Below the pieces are notes generated by a model. The model was given only the letters and a program-made list of their open reading frames with translations. It had not been told where the DNA came from and did not search any database. Below, in pieces: positions 19,581 through 28,367 of a stretch of 64,000 nt of DNA. Source of the stretch: Sphingomonas lycopersici. GTDB lineage: Bacteria; Pseudomonadota; Alphaproteobacteria; Sphingomonadales; Sphingomonadaceae. The stretch spans positions 496,001-560,000 of the forward strand of contig NZ_JANFAU010000001.1 in the NCBI RefSeq assembly GCF_026130605.1. The letters are read 5' to 3'. Positions within the stretch are counted from its first letter, which is position 1, and the number at the start of each line of letters is the position of its first letter. The position numbers and the translations under genes were made by a program.

Positions 19581-21370
19581 TGGTGCCTCCACGGCAGGAG
19601 TTGCGTGCTGAGCGAGAACAACACCCGCGCCGCGCCGCGCTCGGTCTGGAAACCGGCGGTGCGCAACGGGGTGGCGACGGTGAGGTCGAGCCGCGCGTGG
19701 CCCGCCCAGGTGGCGCGCACGCCCCCGCCGGCGGAAACCAGCCGCTGCGGATCGAACCCGGCATAGCTGGCGCCGTGGTGCCACACCCAGGCGCTATCCA
19801 TGAACACGAACGGCTGGAACGCGAACGGCTTCGCCCCGCGCGGCACGAGCCGGCCGTAGCGCAATTCGGTCGAGACGCCGAAGCCGCTGTCGCCGGTCAG
19901 CGTCCCCGGATCATAGCCGCGCCCGACGGTGTAATTGCCCGCGCTGATCTGCTCATAGGAGAGCAGCACGTCCGGGCTATATTGCGCGCGCGGCGCGAGC
20001 GCGATCGTGAACATCGGGGTCGGGCGGAATTCGGCCTGCGCGCTCGCCCGTACGATGAAGGCGGAGGCGTCGCCGCCCTCGCGGCTCACCGGCGTGCCGC
20101 AGCCGACGAGCGCGCGGCATGCCTTGCTCGCGCCGAGCCCGGCGAGCCCCTGACGCAATTCGAGCGAACCACCGAGATGCCAACGCGGCTCGAGCGCCGA
20201 ATAGCCATTGGCGCTGACGACGCTCTCCGGGTCGATCAGATCGCCATCGAGCCGCGCGAACAGCACGCGCAGCCGATCGCGCGACAAGGGCACCCGCGCC
20301 GCGCCGCTACCGAAGCGCAGATCCTGATCGATCACGTCGATCCCGCTGGTCGCCATCAGCGTGCGGACCTGTCGCCGAATCAGCGGATAACTCAACGCGC
20401 CGGTCGCGATCATCGTGGTCGACGAAAGCTGCCCGCCGACGACATCGGGCTTGCTCCACGCATAAGTGAAATCGCCCGACAGCCTGAGCCCGTTGCTGCC
20501 CAGCGCCATATTGTGCCCGACCTCGAGCACGGTCTGCTCGCTCGGCTGCGCGGTGTTAAAGACGCTGAACGTCGTGCTGTCGCCCAGCCCGGTGAGATCG
20601 TTGATCCGCAACCGCGCAAGCCCGCCGACCGGCCCCACCGCGCTGCTGCCCAGATTCTGCACGTTGATATCGACTTCGATACGTCGGCGCGTCACCGTCA
20701 CCTCGCCGATCACCTCGCCCGGCGCGGTGCCCGCGGGGCGGAGCGCGAGCCGGACGTCATAACCGGGCAGATCGCGCGCGAGCAGCAGATGACGTTCGGC
20801 CTCGTGGACGTTGAACACCGGCTCGTCCTTCAGCGCCTCCATATGCGCCGCTATCAGCCGCTCGCTGTTGCCCGCCTCGCCGCGCACCTCGATCGCAACC
20901 AGCCTCGCCATGAACACGTCGAGCCGGACGACACCACCCTTGTCGATGCGCTGCGGCGGCACCTGCACCGCGGCGAGATAGCCCATCTGGCGCAATGCGG
21001 TGGCGATACGGTCGCGCACCTCGCACAGGCTGGCGATCGGCACATCGTGGCCGGCAAGGTCGCTCCACGTGTCGCGCAGCGCCCCGGGGTCGACGACGCG
21101 CAGCCCTTCGAGCCGGACGTCGCTGAAATTGACCGTGACATTGGCGTAGCGCGGATCGGCGAGCGGGCACGGCGCGCGCTCGACCCCGCCGACCACCGTC
21201 AGCCGCCCGCCCGGCGCCGCCGGCTCGCCGGTAAGCGCGCCGCGCGACAATTCCTCGCGGGTCGGCGGGCGCGCGGTAACCTGCGCTGCAACCGGCGCCG
21301 GGGCCAATGCCGTAAGGCCCAGCGCAAAGCGCCACAGCGCCGCACGCCCGAAACCCTGATGAACCCGCAT
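19577..21370 (-). CDS. TpsB outer-membrane transporter (ShlB/FhaC/HecB family)
   Basis: The 597-residue protein has a signal peptide, POTRA-like segments in about residues 80-240 (VNFSDVRLEGLRVVDPGALRDTW; QVPPQRIDKGGVVRLDVFMARLVAIEV), and a C-terminal 16-strand Omp85-type barrel. The barrel includes the conserved GRGYDPGTLTGDSGFGVSTELRYG segment (about residues 490-512), which corresponds to the VRGF loop-6 region of FhaC. It precedes tpsA and overlaps it by four bases, the normal TpsB-TpsA order. Its own leader of 185 bp contains strong inverted repeats, so it may be translated or transcribed at a different rate from the signalling genes upstream. Confidence 0.92.
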   Translation of the reverse strand: MRVHQGFGRAALWRFALGLTALAPAPVAAQVTARPPTREELSRGALTGEPAAPGGRLTVVGGVERAPCPLADPRYANVTVNFSDVRLEGLRVVDPGALRDTWSDLAGHDVPIASLCEVRDRIATALRQMGYLAAVQVPPQRIDKGGVVRLDVFMARLVAIEVRGEAGNSERLIAAHMEALKDEPVFNVHEAERHLLLARDLPGYDVRLALRPAGTAPGEVIGEVTVTRRRIEVDINVQNLGSSAVGPVGGLARLRINDLTGLGDSTTFSVFNTAQPSEQTVLEVGHNMALGSNGLRLSGDFTYAWSKPDVVGGQLSSTTMIATGALSYPLIRRQVRTLMATSGIDVIDQDLRFGSGAARVPLSRDRLRVLFARLDGDLIDPESVVSANGYSALEPRWHLGGSLELRQGLAGLGASKACRALVGCGTPVSREGGDASAFIVRASAQAEFRPTPMFTIALAPRAQYSPDVLLSYEQISAGNYTVGRGYDPGTLTGDSGFGVSTELRYGRLVPRGAKPFAFQPFVFMDSAWVWHHGASYAGFDPQRLVSAGGGVRATWAGHARLDLTVATPLRTAGFQTERGAARVLFSLSTQLLPWRHQ

Positions 21371-21390
21371 TCCCTGTCCCCCGAACCGTC

Positions 21391-21413
21391 GGGCGGCCTG
21401 TGGCAGGCCGCCC
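21391..21413 (-). other. Perfect 10-bp hairpin in tpsB leader
   Basis: GGGCGGCCTG and CAGGCCGCCC form a perfect stem with a 3-base loop, ending 20 bp upstream of the tpsB start codon. No T-run follows on the minus strand, so it is not a classical terminator. It would sit immediately 5' of the tpsB ribosome site in the mRNA. Confidence 0.6.
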
Positions 21414-21471
21414 GTCCTGAACCCTGTGCGCGCGCTGGCGTTGTGCCGTGGCGCCGCCCTTTTTGCGGCCC

Positions 21472-21506
21472 GGGTGGGATGGCGCCTGATCCGGCGCGAT
21501 CCACCC
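21472..21506 (-). other. Long inverted repeat in the intergenic region before tpsB
   Basis: The arms at 21472-21486 and 21493-21506 (GGGTGGGATGGCGCC against GGCGCGATCCACCC) pair almost completely around a 6-base loop. With the hairpin at 21391-21413, most of the 185-bp gap between the unknown secreted protein and tpsB is structured. It may act as an attenuator or a processing site inside the operon. Confidence 0.5.
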
Positions 21507-21555
21507 CGAGGCTATCAGTCCGCCCGTCTCGCGACAAGCAGGCTTTCCTGTAGTT

Positions 21556-22293
21556 TCAATCCTTTGCCGCCGTGTCGGCAGGTGCGGCGGCATCGACCAG
21601 CAGGTCGAGCTGCGCGGTGCAGCCGTGCGCGATCAGCGTCGACGCGATCGTGTCCATCCCCGCCGTCCCGGCATCGATCAGCGCAACGCGGATCTCGGCG
21701 GGATGGCCGTCCGCGCTCACGCGATAGCTGGCGCCGTCGCGCACCGGCAGCGCGGCGGGCCAGGCGGCGATCGCCTCGCCGGCGGCGAAGCTCGCGGTCG
21801 CCTGTGCGCCCCCGCCCGCGATCTGGACGGTCGCCGCCCTGGTCGTGTCGGCGCGCCACAATTTGAGGGTCGCCGGATCGGCGACGCAGAGCGCGCCCGG
21901 CGTCGCGACATCGGCGAGCCACAGATTGGGGCGACGCGGCGTGCCCGGCTGGCCGACACCGCCGCGCACCGCCCCGGTGCGCGCACGGCGCACGCGCTTG
22001 GTATCGAGCAGGGCGGCGAGCGCGACCCCGCCGGCGGGCGCGGCATTGGCGGCGGCGACGTTGAAATTGCCCGGCCCGCGCAAGGTGCGCGTGCCCTTCG
22101 CGTCGAGCAGCGTCACGACGTCGCCGGGCTGGAGCGCGAGCGCCCCGCTTTCGGCGAGCTTGCGGCCCGGCGGATAGTTTTTCGCCGACGGCCCCGACGC
22201 GCGCACGACGATCGTGTCGGCGATCGCCGCGGACCCCAGCGCGAGCGCCAGTCCGGCGACTGCGCCGCGCAGCGCGATCCTATCCCAGGTCAT
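21556..22293 (-). CDS. Secreted protein of unknown function in the CHAT/CHASE2/TPS operon
   Basis: The 245-residue product has a signal peptide (about residues 1-26, LALALGSAAIA-D). A short beta-rich stretch follows at about 30-75 (VVRASGPSAKNYPPG...LQPGDVVTLLD), with a weak resemblance to FecR- or SH3-like domains. The C-terminal half has two Cys residues that could pair (near VADPATL and AHGCTAQ). ATG 22293 was chosen because GGGAGG lies 5-6 bases upstream; it overlaps the end of the cyclase gene by 14 bp. I do not recognise a family. Position suggests a periplasmic partner or regulator of the secretion pair. Confidence 0.65.
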   Translation of the reverse strand: MTWDRIALRGAVAGLALALGSAAIADTIVVRASGPSAKNYPPGRKLAESGALALQPGDVVTLLDAKGTRTLRGPGNFNVAAANAAPAGGVALAALLDTKRVRRARTGAVRGGVGQPGTPRRPNLWLADVATPGALCVADPATLKLWRADTTRAATVQIAGGGAQATASFAAGEAIAAWPAALPVRDGASYRVSADGHPAEIRVALIDAGTAGMDTIASTLIAHGCTAQLDLLVDAAAPADTAAKD

Positions 22294-24310
22294 AGGCACC
22301 TCCCTCGATATGCTCGTAACGGTTGAGAAGATTGGCGAGCGCGGCGTCGCGCGGGTGGCGTGCGATCATCGCGCGCAGGTCCGCCAGCGCCGCGTCGCGG
22401 CAGGCGCCCGCGTCGAGCGCCGTGACGATATGGCCGAGCGCGGCGCGCTCCTCCGCCGGAAAATCGGGCGCCGGCTCGAAGATATCGACCGGGGTCTGCC
22501 GGCCGCGCAGCCGCACCCGCCCCATCGCGCGCCACCAGTCGAGCCCCGACAGGATCATCGCCTCGCGGCTCGCCAGCACATTTGTGTCGAGCTTCTTATT
22601 GGCGGATTCGAGCCGCGAGGCGGTGTTCATGCTGTCGCCCAGCGCGGTATATTGGATGCGCCCCTCGCCGCCGAAATTGCCGACGATCGCGTCGCCGTGA
22701 TGCAGCCCGACACGGGTGCGCCCGATCGGCGGCACCCCGGCGGGCAGATCGCGACGAAACGCCTCCCCCGCCTGCCACATCGCATAGGCCGCCTGCGCGG
22801 CGTTGCACGCATCGTCATCGCGCGCGATCGGCGCGCCCCAGAAGGCGACCACCGCATCGCCGACGAATTTGTCGATCGTCCCGCCGTGCGCGAGCACCAC
22901 GTCGCTCAGCATATCGAGATAGCGGTTGAGCAATTGCGCGACCATTTCCGGCGCGATCGCGTGGCTGAGCTTGGTGAAGCCTTCGAGATCGGTGAACAGC
23001 GTGAAGATCGCGCGCTTCTCGCCGTGGAGCGCGAGCTTTTCGGGCTCCTGCAGGATCTGCGTGGCGATATCGCGCGGCAGATATTTGCCGAGCGCCGATT
23101 GCGCGAAGCGGCGCTGCTGCGAGGTCACCGCGCGCGCCGCGACGCCCACCGCGGTGAAGGCGAAGATCCACGCGATCGCCCAGCCCGCCGCCGGCAGCCC
23201 CTTGGTATCCCAGCCATTGGCCTGGAGCACCAGCGGCAGCCCGCCGATCGCCCCGGCCTGCACCACCAGCGCCGGGCCGAGCCACAGCCAGCGCAATTCG
23301 GCGAGGCTGGTCGCCGCCGCGGCGAGCACGACCAGCGCCGCCGCCAGCCAGCGCACGCCGACCGGCACCGTGCGCAGCCGCGCCCCGTCGAGCACTTGCG
23401 CCAGCATCGTCGCATGTACCTCCAGCCCGATCATCGTCGAATGCGCGCCGCGCCCCGAGAGCGGGGTTTCGAACTGGTCGATATCGACGATGTCGCCGCC
23501 GATCAGCACGTCGCGCCCGCGCACCATCGGCGCGAGCGCGGCGCTCATCGCGGGATCGGCGATCAGGTCGATCTGCAGGCTCGGGTTCACCGGCTCCTCC
23601 GACCGGTCGGGCTGCGGCTGGGGCAGGCGATAGCGGATCGCGCCGCGATAATCGGCGAAGGCGGCGGCGGGCCGCATCGCCAGCGCGAGCAGCGGCGGCT
23701 GGCCCGGCTGCGGGGTCGGCCAGCTGCGCGCGACATTGTCCGAATCGGTTTCGAGCCGGATGCTCGCCGGGCGCACGCGACCGGTGCGCGCGGCGCGGAT
23801 GAAGCGATCGAGATATTGCTGCTGCTCGAAGATGATCTGTTCGCGGTTGTCGCCAAGATTGGCATAGCCGAGCCACACCGGGGTGCGCATCGCGCGCAGC
23901 GCGGCGAGCAGCGCATTATCCTCGTCCTGCGGCTGATCGAACAGGATGTCGACCCCAATCGAATGCGCCCCCATCGCGTCGAGATTGCGCAACGCGCGCG
24001 CCAGCAGCCCGCGATCGAGCGGCGAGCGCTTGCGCGTCGCGATCAGGGTCTGGTCGTCATAGACGATCATCACGAGGCGCTTGTCCTGCGCGACGCGCGG
24101 CGCGAAGGTCGCCGCGCGCCAGTCATAGAGCCCGCGTTCGGCGTCGGCGGTCGGGATCTCGCGCGCGTGCGTGCCCGCGCCGAGCGGGCGCCCCCAGTCC
24201 CACCCCGCGACGAACAGCGCGAGCGCGAGCACCAGCACCGCCGCGGCCAGCCGACCGCGCCCGGCGTCGCGCACGACGCGCATCGCTCGAGGGACGAGGC
24301 CGCGCGTCAT
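22280..24310 (-). CDS. CHASE2-domain class III adenylate/guanylate cyclase
   Basis: This 676-residue membrane protein has an N-terminal transmembrane helix (about residues 19-38) and a periplasmic CHASE2 sensor (about 50-330, with DWRAATFAPRVAQDKRLVMIVYDDQT and GVDILFDQPQ). Three closely spaced C-terminal helices follow (about 330-400), then a cytosolic cyclase domain (about 430-620). The cyclase has metal-binding Asp in FTDLEGFTK, IDKFVGDAVVAFWG and YTALGDSMNTASRLE; the Lys in DKFVGD and Asp in LGDS suit ATP. It lies 6 bp after the CHAT gene. It should turn an envelope signal into cAMP that may control this operon. Confidence 0.92.
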   Translation of the reverse strand: MTRGLVPRAMRVVRDAGRGRLAAAVLVLALALFVAGWDWGRPLGAGTHAREIPTADAERGLYDWRAATFAPRVAQDKRLVMIVYDDQTLIATRKRSPLDRGLLARALRNLDAMGAHSIGVDILFDQPQDEDNALLAALRAMRTPVWLGYANLGDNREQIIFEQQQYLDRFIRAARTGRVRPASIRLETDSDNVARSWPTPQPGQPPLLALAMRPAAAFADYRGAIRYRLPQPQPDRSEEPVNPSLQIDLIADPAMSAALAPMVRGRDVLIGGDIVDIDQFETPLSGRGAHSTMIGLEVHATMLAQVLDGARLRTVPVGVRWLAAALVVLAAAATSLAELRWLWLGPALVVQAGAIGGLPLVLQANGWDTKGLPAAGWAIAWIFAFTAVGVAARAVTSQQRRFAQSALGKYLPRDIATQILQEPEKLALHGEKRAIFTLFTDLEGFTKLSHAIAPEMVAQLLNRYLDMLSDVVLAHGGTIDKFVGDAVVAFWGAPIARDDDACNAAQAAYAMWQAGEAFRRDLPAGVPPIGRTRVGLHHGDAIVGNFGGEGRIQYTALGDSMNTASRLESANKKLDTNVLASREAMILSGLDWWRAMGRVRLRGRQTPVDIFEPAPDFPAEERAALGHIVTALDAGACRDAALADLRAMIARHPRDAALANLLNRYEHIEGGAYDLG

Positions 24311-24316
24311 CGCCGC

Positions 24317-27300
24317 TCAGCGCGCCGCGATCAGCGGGCGCGCACCGTCTCCGACGATCGCAAAGCCCGCCCAATAGAAGGGGTGCGAGGTATCGGCATC
24401 GTCCATCAGCCGCACCTGCGCCGCGCGCAGCGCCTCGCCGATCGGGCGCTCCCCGCCGGTATCGAACATCCCCGCGATCAGCCGCTCGGTCGCATGATAG
24501 GCTTCGGGCGCGGGCCAGTGGCTTGCGATCACCGAGCGGCTGCCCGCGCCGATGAACGCGCGCACCAGCCCGTCGAACGTCCCGCCGCCGCCGGTCAGCC
24601 CGGTCTCGCGCGTCGCCTCGGCCCCCGCCACCCCCGCGGTGTCGCAGGCGGAGAGGATGACGAGATCGGCGTTGAGCCGGAGGTCGAAGATCTCGCCGAA
24701 CTGGAGCAAGCCGTGCGAGGTCGGCGTGTCGGCGAAGCTGGTGACGAGCGCCGGGCGCGCCGGGCATCCCGCGCGCGGCGGGGTGACCAGCCCGTGGGTC
24801 GCGAAATGCAGGATGCGGAACTGGTTGAGATCGGCCCGCGTGCGCACCGCATCGTCGGTGAAGGCCGCGCCGGTCATCAGCGCATTGCCCGTGCCGCCGA
24901 TCGCCCGCGCGGCTTCACGCAATTCGGTCGCCGGGATCGGGCTGTTCCACTGCGCCGCCGGCCAGCTGCAATCGGGGCTCGCGCCGCCCGTCACCGTCCC
25001 GCGGGTCAGCGCCGCCTTGATCATCCCGCCGACCGGGGCATTGTCGCCGAAGCCGATATAGCGATGCTGCGCGGTCGAGGGCGCCGCCGCGCGCGCATCG
25101 CGGAAGGCGCGCGCCGAGAGCGCGGTGCTCACCGCATGATCGCGCCCGAGCCAGGCGATGCCGCGGAAATCGAATTCGTCGGCCCCCTGCGCGACGCGGC
25201 GCTCATAGGTATCGACCCCCGCCTGATCGGCGACCAGCAAGGTCACCGGCAATTGCAGCATCGCGCCGTCGGGCTCGAAGATCAGGTGGCGCACCTTCGC
25301 CAGCCGCGGCGCGATCGGCGCGAACAGATCGGTATAGAGCGTGCGCGCGGTCGGCACGTCGAGCGCATAAGTGGTCTGGGCGTTGTTGACCTCGGTCGAG
25401 ATCGTCTCGCGCAGCGCCGCGACCCTGGCGGCGACATCGCCCGCACTCGCGGCGAGCTGATAGCCCGTCGCGCCCGCGTCATCGATCCAGATCGCATAGA
25501 AAGCGTCGCCAAGCTGGGCGAGCTTGAAATAGCCCTCGCCGGGCTTGAGCGTCGCCTGCATCTCGGCGAGCGAGACGATCCGCGGGCTCACTGCGCGGAA
25601 TTGCGGATAGGGTTCGAGCGCGGCGAGCGTCGCGGTCTGCGATGCGGCGAGCGCATCGACATCGGCCTGCTGCTGCGCGATGCGCGGGCGCAGCGACGCA
25701 TCTTGCTGCGCGTCCTGGATCAATTGCGCCAGCACGATGCGTTGCCGCTCGATATCACGCGACAGGGAAACCGACTGGCGGAACAGCCGCGCCGCCTCGT
25801 CGTCGCCCGCCGAGAGTTCGCGCGCCAGCAGCTCCAGCGTATCCGCTGCCCCCGGCCGGACGAGCATCTGCGACGCGGTGAACAGATCGCCGGCCAGCGC
25901 CGGCCGCTGCGGAATCTCCCGCGCGAGCAGCGAGAAATAGGGCTGGAGCTGGTTCGCCATCCCGGTGAGCGCGGCGTGGTTGGCGGCGGTCGAGGCGAAG
26001 ATCGCGCCATAGGTCGCCAGCGCATCGTCGGTCCGCCCGCGCCGCACGAGGAACGCGCCGAGCCGCGCCCGCGCGCCGTTCACCGCGGCGGTTTCGGGAT
26101 ATTGCGCCGCGAGCAGCGCCAGCGCCTGCCGCAGCAATGCCTCGGCCTGGCCGTAATCCTTCTGCGCCTCCCACGTCAGCGCGATCTCGCCGAGCAATTG
26201 CGCGCGCAGCCGCGTGATCGAGGTGACGCGCCCGTCGCGGATCGCCACCGCATCGGCCTGCGCGCGCGTCAGCGCCGCGCGCGCATCGGCCGGCTTGCCC
26301 TCGAGCCGCAGGATCGTCCCGCGCAATTGCCCGGCCTGCGCATCGATGATCGCGGCGCGTTCGCGCGGGGTGAGCTTGGTATCCTGCCGCACGCCGAGCG
26401 CCTTCATCTCGGGCACCCCGCTGTTCATCTCCGCCGCCGCCTCGGGGGTCAGCGCGACCGATCCGGCATCCGCCTCGGCCAGCGCCGCGCCGTCCGACAA
26501 GGGCCGATCGAGGATCGCCAGCGCGCCCGCCAGATCCTGCCCGTTGATATGATGCATCGCCTCGAAATTGCGGCGCAGGCGAAGCTGCACCGCATCGGCG
26601 GTGACGATCGCCTGCGCGCGGGCGAAGGCGGCATCGGCCTGATCGCGCAACCCCAGATTGGAAAGCTGCAACGCGCGGTTGATGAGATATTCGTGCGCGC
26701 GATTGGCGCGCTCCACCGGGGTCAGCCCCGCCGCCTCGGGCGATTGCGCGAAGCGATCGAAGAGGCTGTCGAAGAATTCCGCCGCCTCGGCATAATTGCC
26801 CGCGGCGTTGCGGCGATAGCCTTCCGCCAGCGCCGATTGCGCATCGAGCGTCGTCGCCTGCAGCCGCGCGAAGGCGGCGCTGTTCCCCGCCCCCGTCGTC
26901 ACGATATCGATCTTGCCCGGGACCGGCCGGCCCGCGATCACCGTGCGCAGCGCGAGATCGAGCGCGCTCGCATAGATCGCCTGCCCCTGCGCGACATAGA
27001 GCCGCCCGTTGCGCCGCGCGCTGACGATGCGATAGCCGCTGCCGCTCGCGGTGCAGTTGCGCACCGAAACCGCACCGAGGCCGGGAAGCGCGGCATCGCG
27101 CGCCGCATCGCAAGTGACCGTCGCCTTGCGCGAGGCGGCCAGCCGATCGAGCAGCACCGCCGCGTCGTCGCCGCCGCTCGATCGCAGCATATAGACCTGC
27201 CCGATCGGCCGGGCGGCGTCGCGGCACACCAGCATCCACGCGCGATCGAACATCGTACGGGCGGCGGGATCGGCGCTGCTGTTTTGCGCCTGGCACAGCG

Positions 27301-27442
27301 CGCCGCCGTCGCCGCCGATGCGAAAACTGTCTTCGAGCAGCGCGCGCTTGTTTCCCGATTGTGCGAAACCCACCCCGCAGACGCCCGGCGCGACCAGCCC
27401 GAGCATCGCGAATGTGGCGCATAAACCGCGCAAGCCGCTCAT
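24317..27442 (-). CDS. CHAT-domain (caspase-like) protein with TPR-like repeats
   Basis: This 1041-residue protein starts with a signal peptide (MSGLRGLCATFAMLGLVAPGVCG). A helical repeat region of TPR type covers about residues 200-560, and a CHAT domain covers about 700-1041. The clan CD catalytic dyad is visible: His in ILHFATHGLV near residue 880 and Cys in LVILSACDTAGV near 932. The end ASHWPAPEAYHATERLI...GEALRAAQ is typical of CHAT. ATG 27442 was preferred over GTG 27463 because AAGGGGA lies about 6 bases before it. It is the first gene of the block. CHAT proteins are often encoded beside CHASE2 and TPS genes; the natural substrate here is unknown, but the TpsA is an obvious candidate. 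Confidence 0.9.
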   Translation of the reverse strand: MSGLRGLCATFAMLGLVAPGVCGVGFAQSGNKRALLEDSFRIGGDGGALCQAQNSSADPAARTMFDRAWMLVCRDAARPIGQVYMLRSSGGDDAAVLLDRLAASRKATVTCDAARDAALPGLGAVSVRNCTASGSGYRIVSARRNGRLYVAQGQAIYASALDLALRTVIAGRPVPGKIDIVTTGAGNSAAFARLQATTLDAQSALAEGYRRNAAGNYAEAAEFFDSLFDRFAQSPEAAGLTPVERANRAHEYLINRALQLSNLGLRDQADAAFARAQAIVTADAVQLRLRRNFEAMHHINGQDLAGALAILDRPLSDGAALAEADAGSVALTPEAAAEMNSGVPEMKALGVRQDTKLTPRERAAIIDAQAGQLRGTILRLEGKPADARAALTRAQADAVAIRDGRVTSITRLRAQLLGEIALTWEAQKDYGQAEALLRQALALLAAQYPETAAVNGARARLGAFLVRRGRTDDALATYGAIFASTAANHAALTGMANQLQPYFSLLAREIPQRPALAGDLFTASQMLVRPGAADTLELLARELSAGDDEAARLFRQSVSLSRDIERQRIVLAQLIQDAQQDASLRPRIAQQQADVDALAASQTATLAALEPYPQFRAVSPRIVSLAEMQATLKPGEGYFKLAQLGDAFYAIWIDDAGATGYQLAASAGDVAARVAALRETISTEVNNAQTTYALDVPTARTLYTDLFAPIAPRLAKVRHLIFEPDGAMLQLPVTLLVADQAGVDTYERRVAQGADEFDFRGIAWLGRDHAVSTALSARAFRDARAAAPSTAQHRYIGFGDNAPVGGMIKAALTRGTVTGGASPDCSWPAAQWNSPIPATELREAARAIGGTGNALMTGAAFTDDAVRTRADLNQFRILHFATHGLVTPPRAGCPARPALVTSFADTPTSHGLLQFGEIFDLRLNADLVILSACDTAGVAGAEATRETGLTGGGGTFDGLVRAFIGAGSRSVIASHWPAPEAYHATERLIAGMFDTGGERPIGEALRAAQVRLMDDADTSHPFYWAGFAIVGDGARPLIAAR

Positions 27443-27913
27443 CCCCCGTCCCCTTTTTCGCACCCGATCACGCTCGTCGATCGCGATCGTGATGATGCGT
27501 TGCTGCTGCTCCGCTATGCCGCCAGGGGAAACGAACGGTTAAGAATTGCGCGAATGTTATCAGAACCGGTCGTCGCCTGGCGAAATCGCCCTTCCCGAAA
27601 AGAAGTTTACTGACTACGCGACCAGTTATCGAACTTATCGGCATGCTCCATACGGCGCTTTTCGTCGTCGCACAACGGCAATTGTCGAGCATTTCCTTTA
27701 GGTTGCAATTGAAATCCTAATATTCGCCCCGCTCGCGGGCGCAAATGCGCGGATCATGTCTGTCGTGACCGCCCGAAGGCGCGGCCGCGCGGGACTTTTA
27801 CCCGGCGTTAAGCAAGAATTGTCGATGAACGGGAAGACGATAAGCATCGGTCGGCGCCGTTCCCACCGCCAGGCCGGCCCCGGTTGCCGCCGTTCCTCAT
27901 CTCGCCTAATGTA
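27443..27913. promoter_or_regulatory. Divergent intergenic region between CHAT operon and copper-efflux operon
   Basis: This 471-bp gap is AT-richer than its surroundings, especially 27540-27725, and separates two divergent operons. The 74-codon open frame on the minus strand (27468-27692) lacks a plausible ribosome site and protein-like composition. No sigma-70 consensus pair is convincing by eye. Both operon promoters must lie here. Confidence 0.5.
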
Positions 27914-28279
27914 ATGGCCATGACGCGGATGCTCGCCTTGCTGTTGCTCTTCGGCGCGGTGATCGGACTGCTCGGCGAGCAGACCGCGGCATCCGCTGCC
28001 GTCGTGCCGATGGCGATGACCGCGCCGGCGCAGACGATGGATGCCGATTGCATGGCGCTGATGGGCGCGCACCCCGCCACGCCCGACAAGAAGCCGTGCC
28101 AGGGCCTGACGCTCGATTGTATCGCCGCGACCGCCTGCGCGGTGCCGCTGATGCCGGCGCCCGACGCGCCGTTCGCGCCGGCGGCCGTCACGGCATCCCA
28201 ATTGTTCGGCATCGCCGCGCGCGAGCTCGCCGGCACCGACCGCCCGCCCGAAACGCCTCCGCCCTCACCCCTCGGCTGA
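27914..28279 (+). CDS. Small Cys-containing exported protein at head of cus-type operon
   Basis: The 121-residue product has a signal-like hydrophobic start (MTRMLALLLLFGAVIGLLG) and a short mature part with Cys and Met residues (MDADCMALMG, KKPCQG, TLDCIAATACAVPLM). Small secreted Cys-bearing proteins like this often precede heavy-metal RND efflux genes. ATG 27914 or 27920 is the likely start; the frame upstream of it lacks a signal peptide start. It lies 88 bp before the TolC-family gene. I do not assign a named family; a metal-related periplasmic role is inferred. Confidence 0.6.
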   Translation: MAMTRMLALLLLFGAVIGLLGEQTAASAAVVPMAMTAPAQTMDADCMALMGAHPATPDKKPCQGLTLDCIAATACAVPLMPAPDAPFAPAAVTASQLFGIAARELAGTDRPPETPPPSPLG

Positions 28280-28367
28280 TCGCCGGCCGCACCGCGTCCG
28301 CAACGCCCGTTTGCTGTCGGGCGCGCGGACCCGCGGCCATCGACCGATCGAGCTGAGGATTCCTCCC

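Noticed and set aside
15138..19766. A 1542-codon plus-strand open frame opposite TpsA
   Set aside because: It is an antisense shadow caused by high GC and the Gly-rich TpsA repeats. Composition is Arg/Ala/Gly only and there is no start signal.
22214..27424. A 1736-codon plus-strand open frame opposite the cyclase and CHAT genes
   Set aside because: It spans two real genes and their junction, has an Arg-rich composition, and lacks a ribosome site.
27468..27692. A 74-codon minus-strand open frame in the divergent gap
   Set aside because: No Shine-Dalgarno, no protein-like composition, and it overlaps the likely promoter region.
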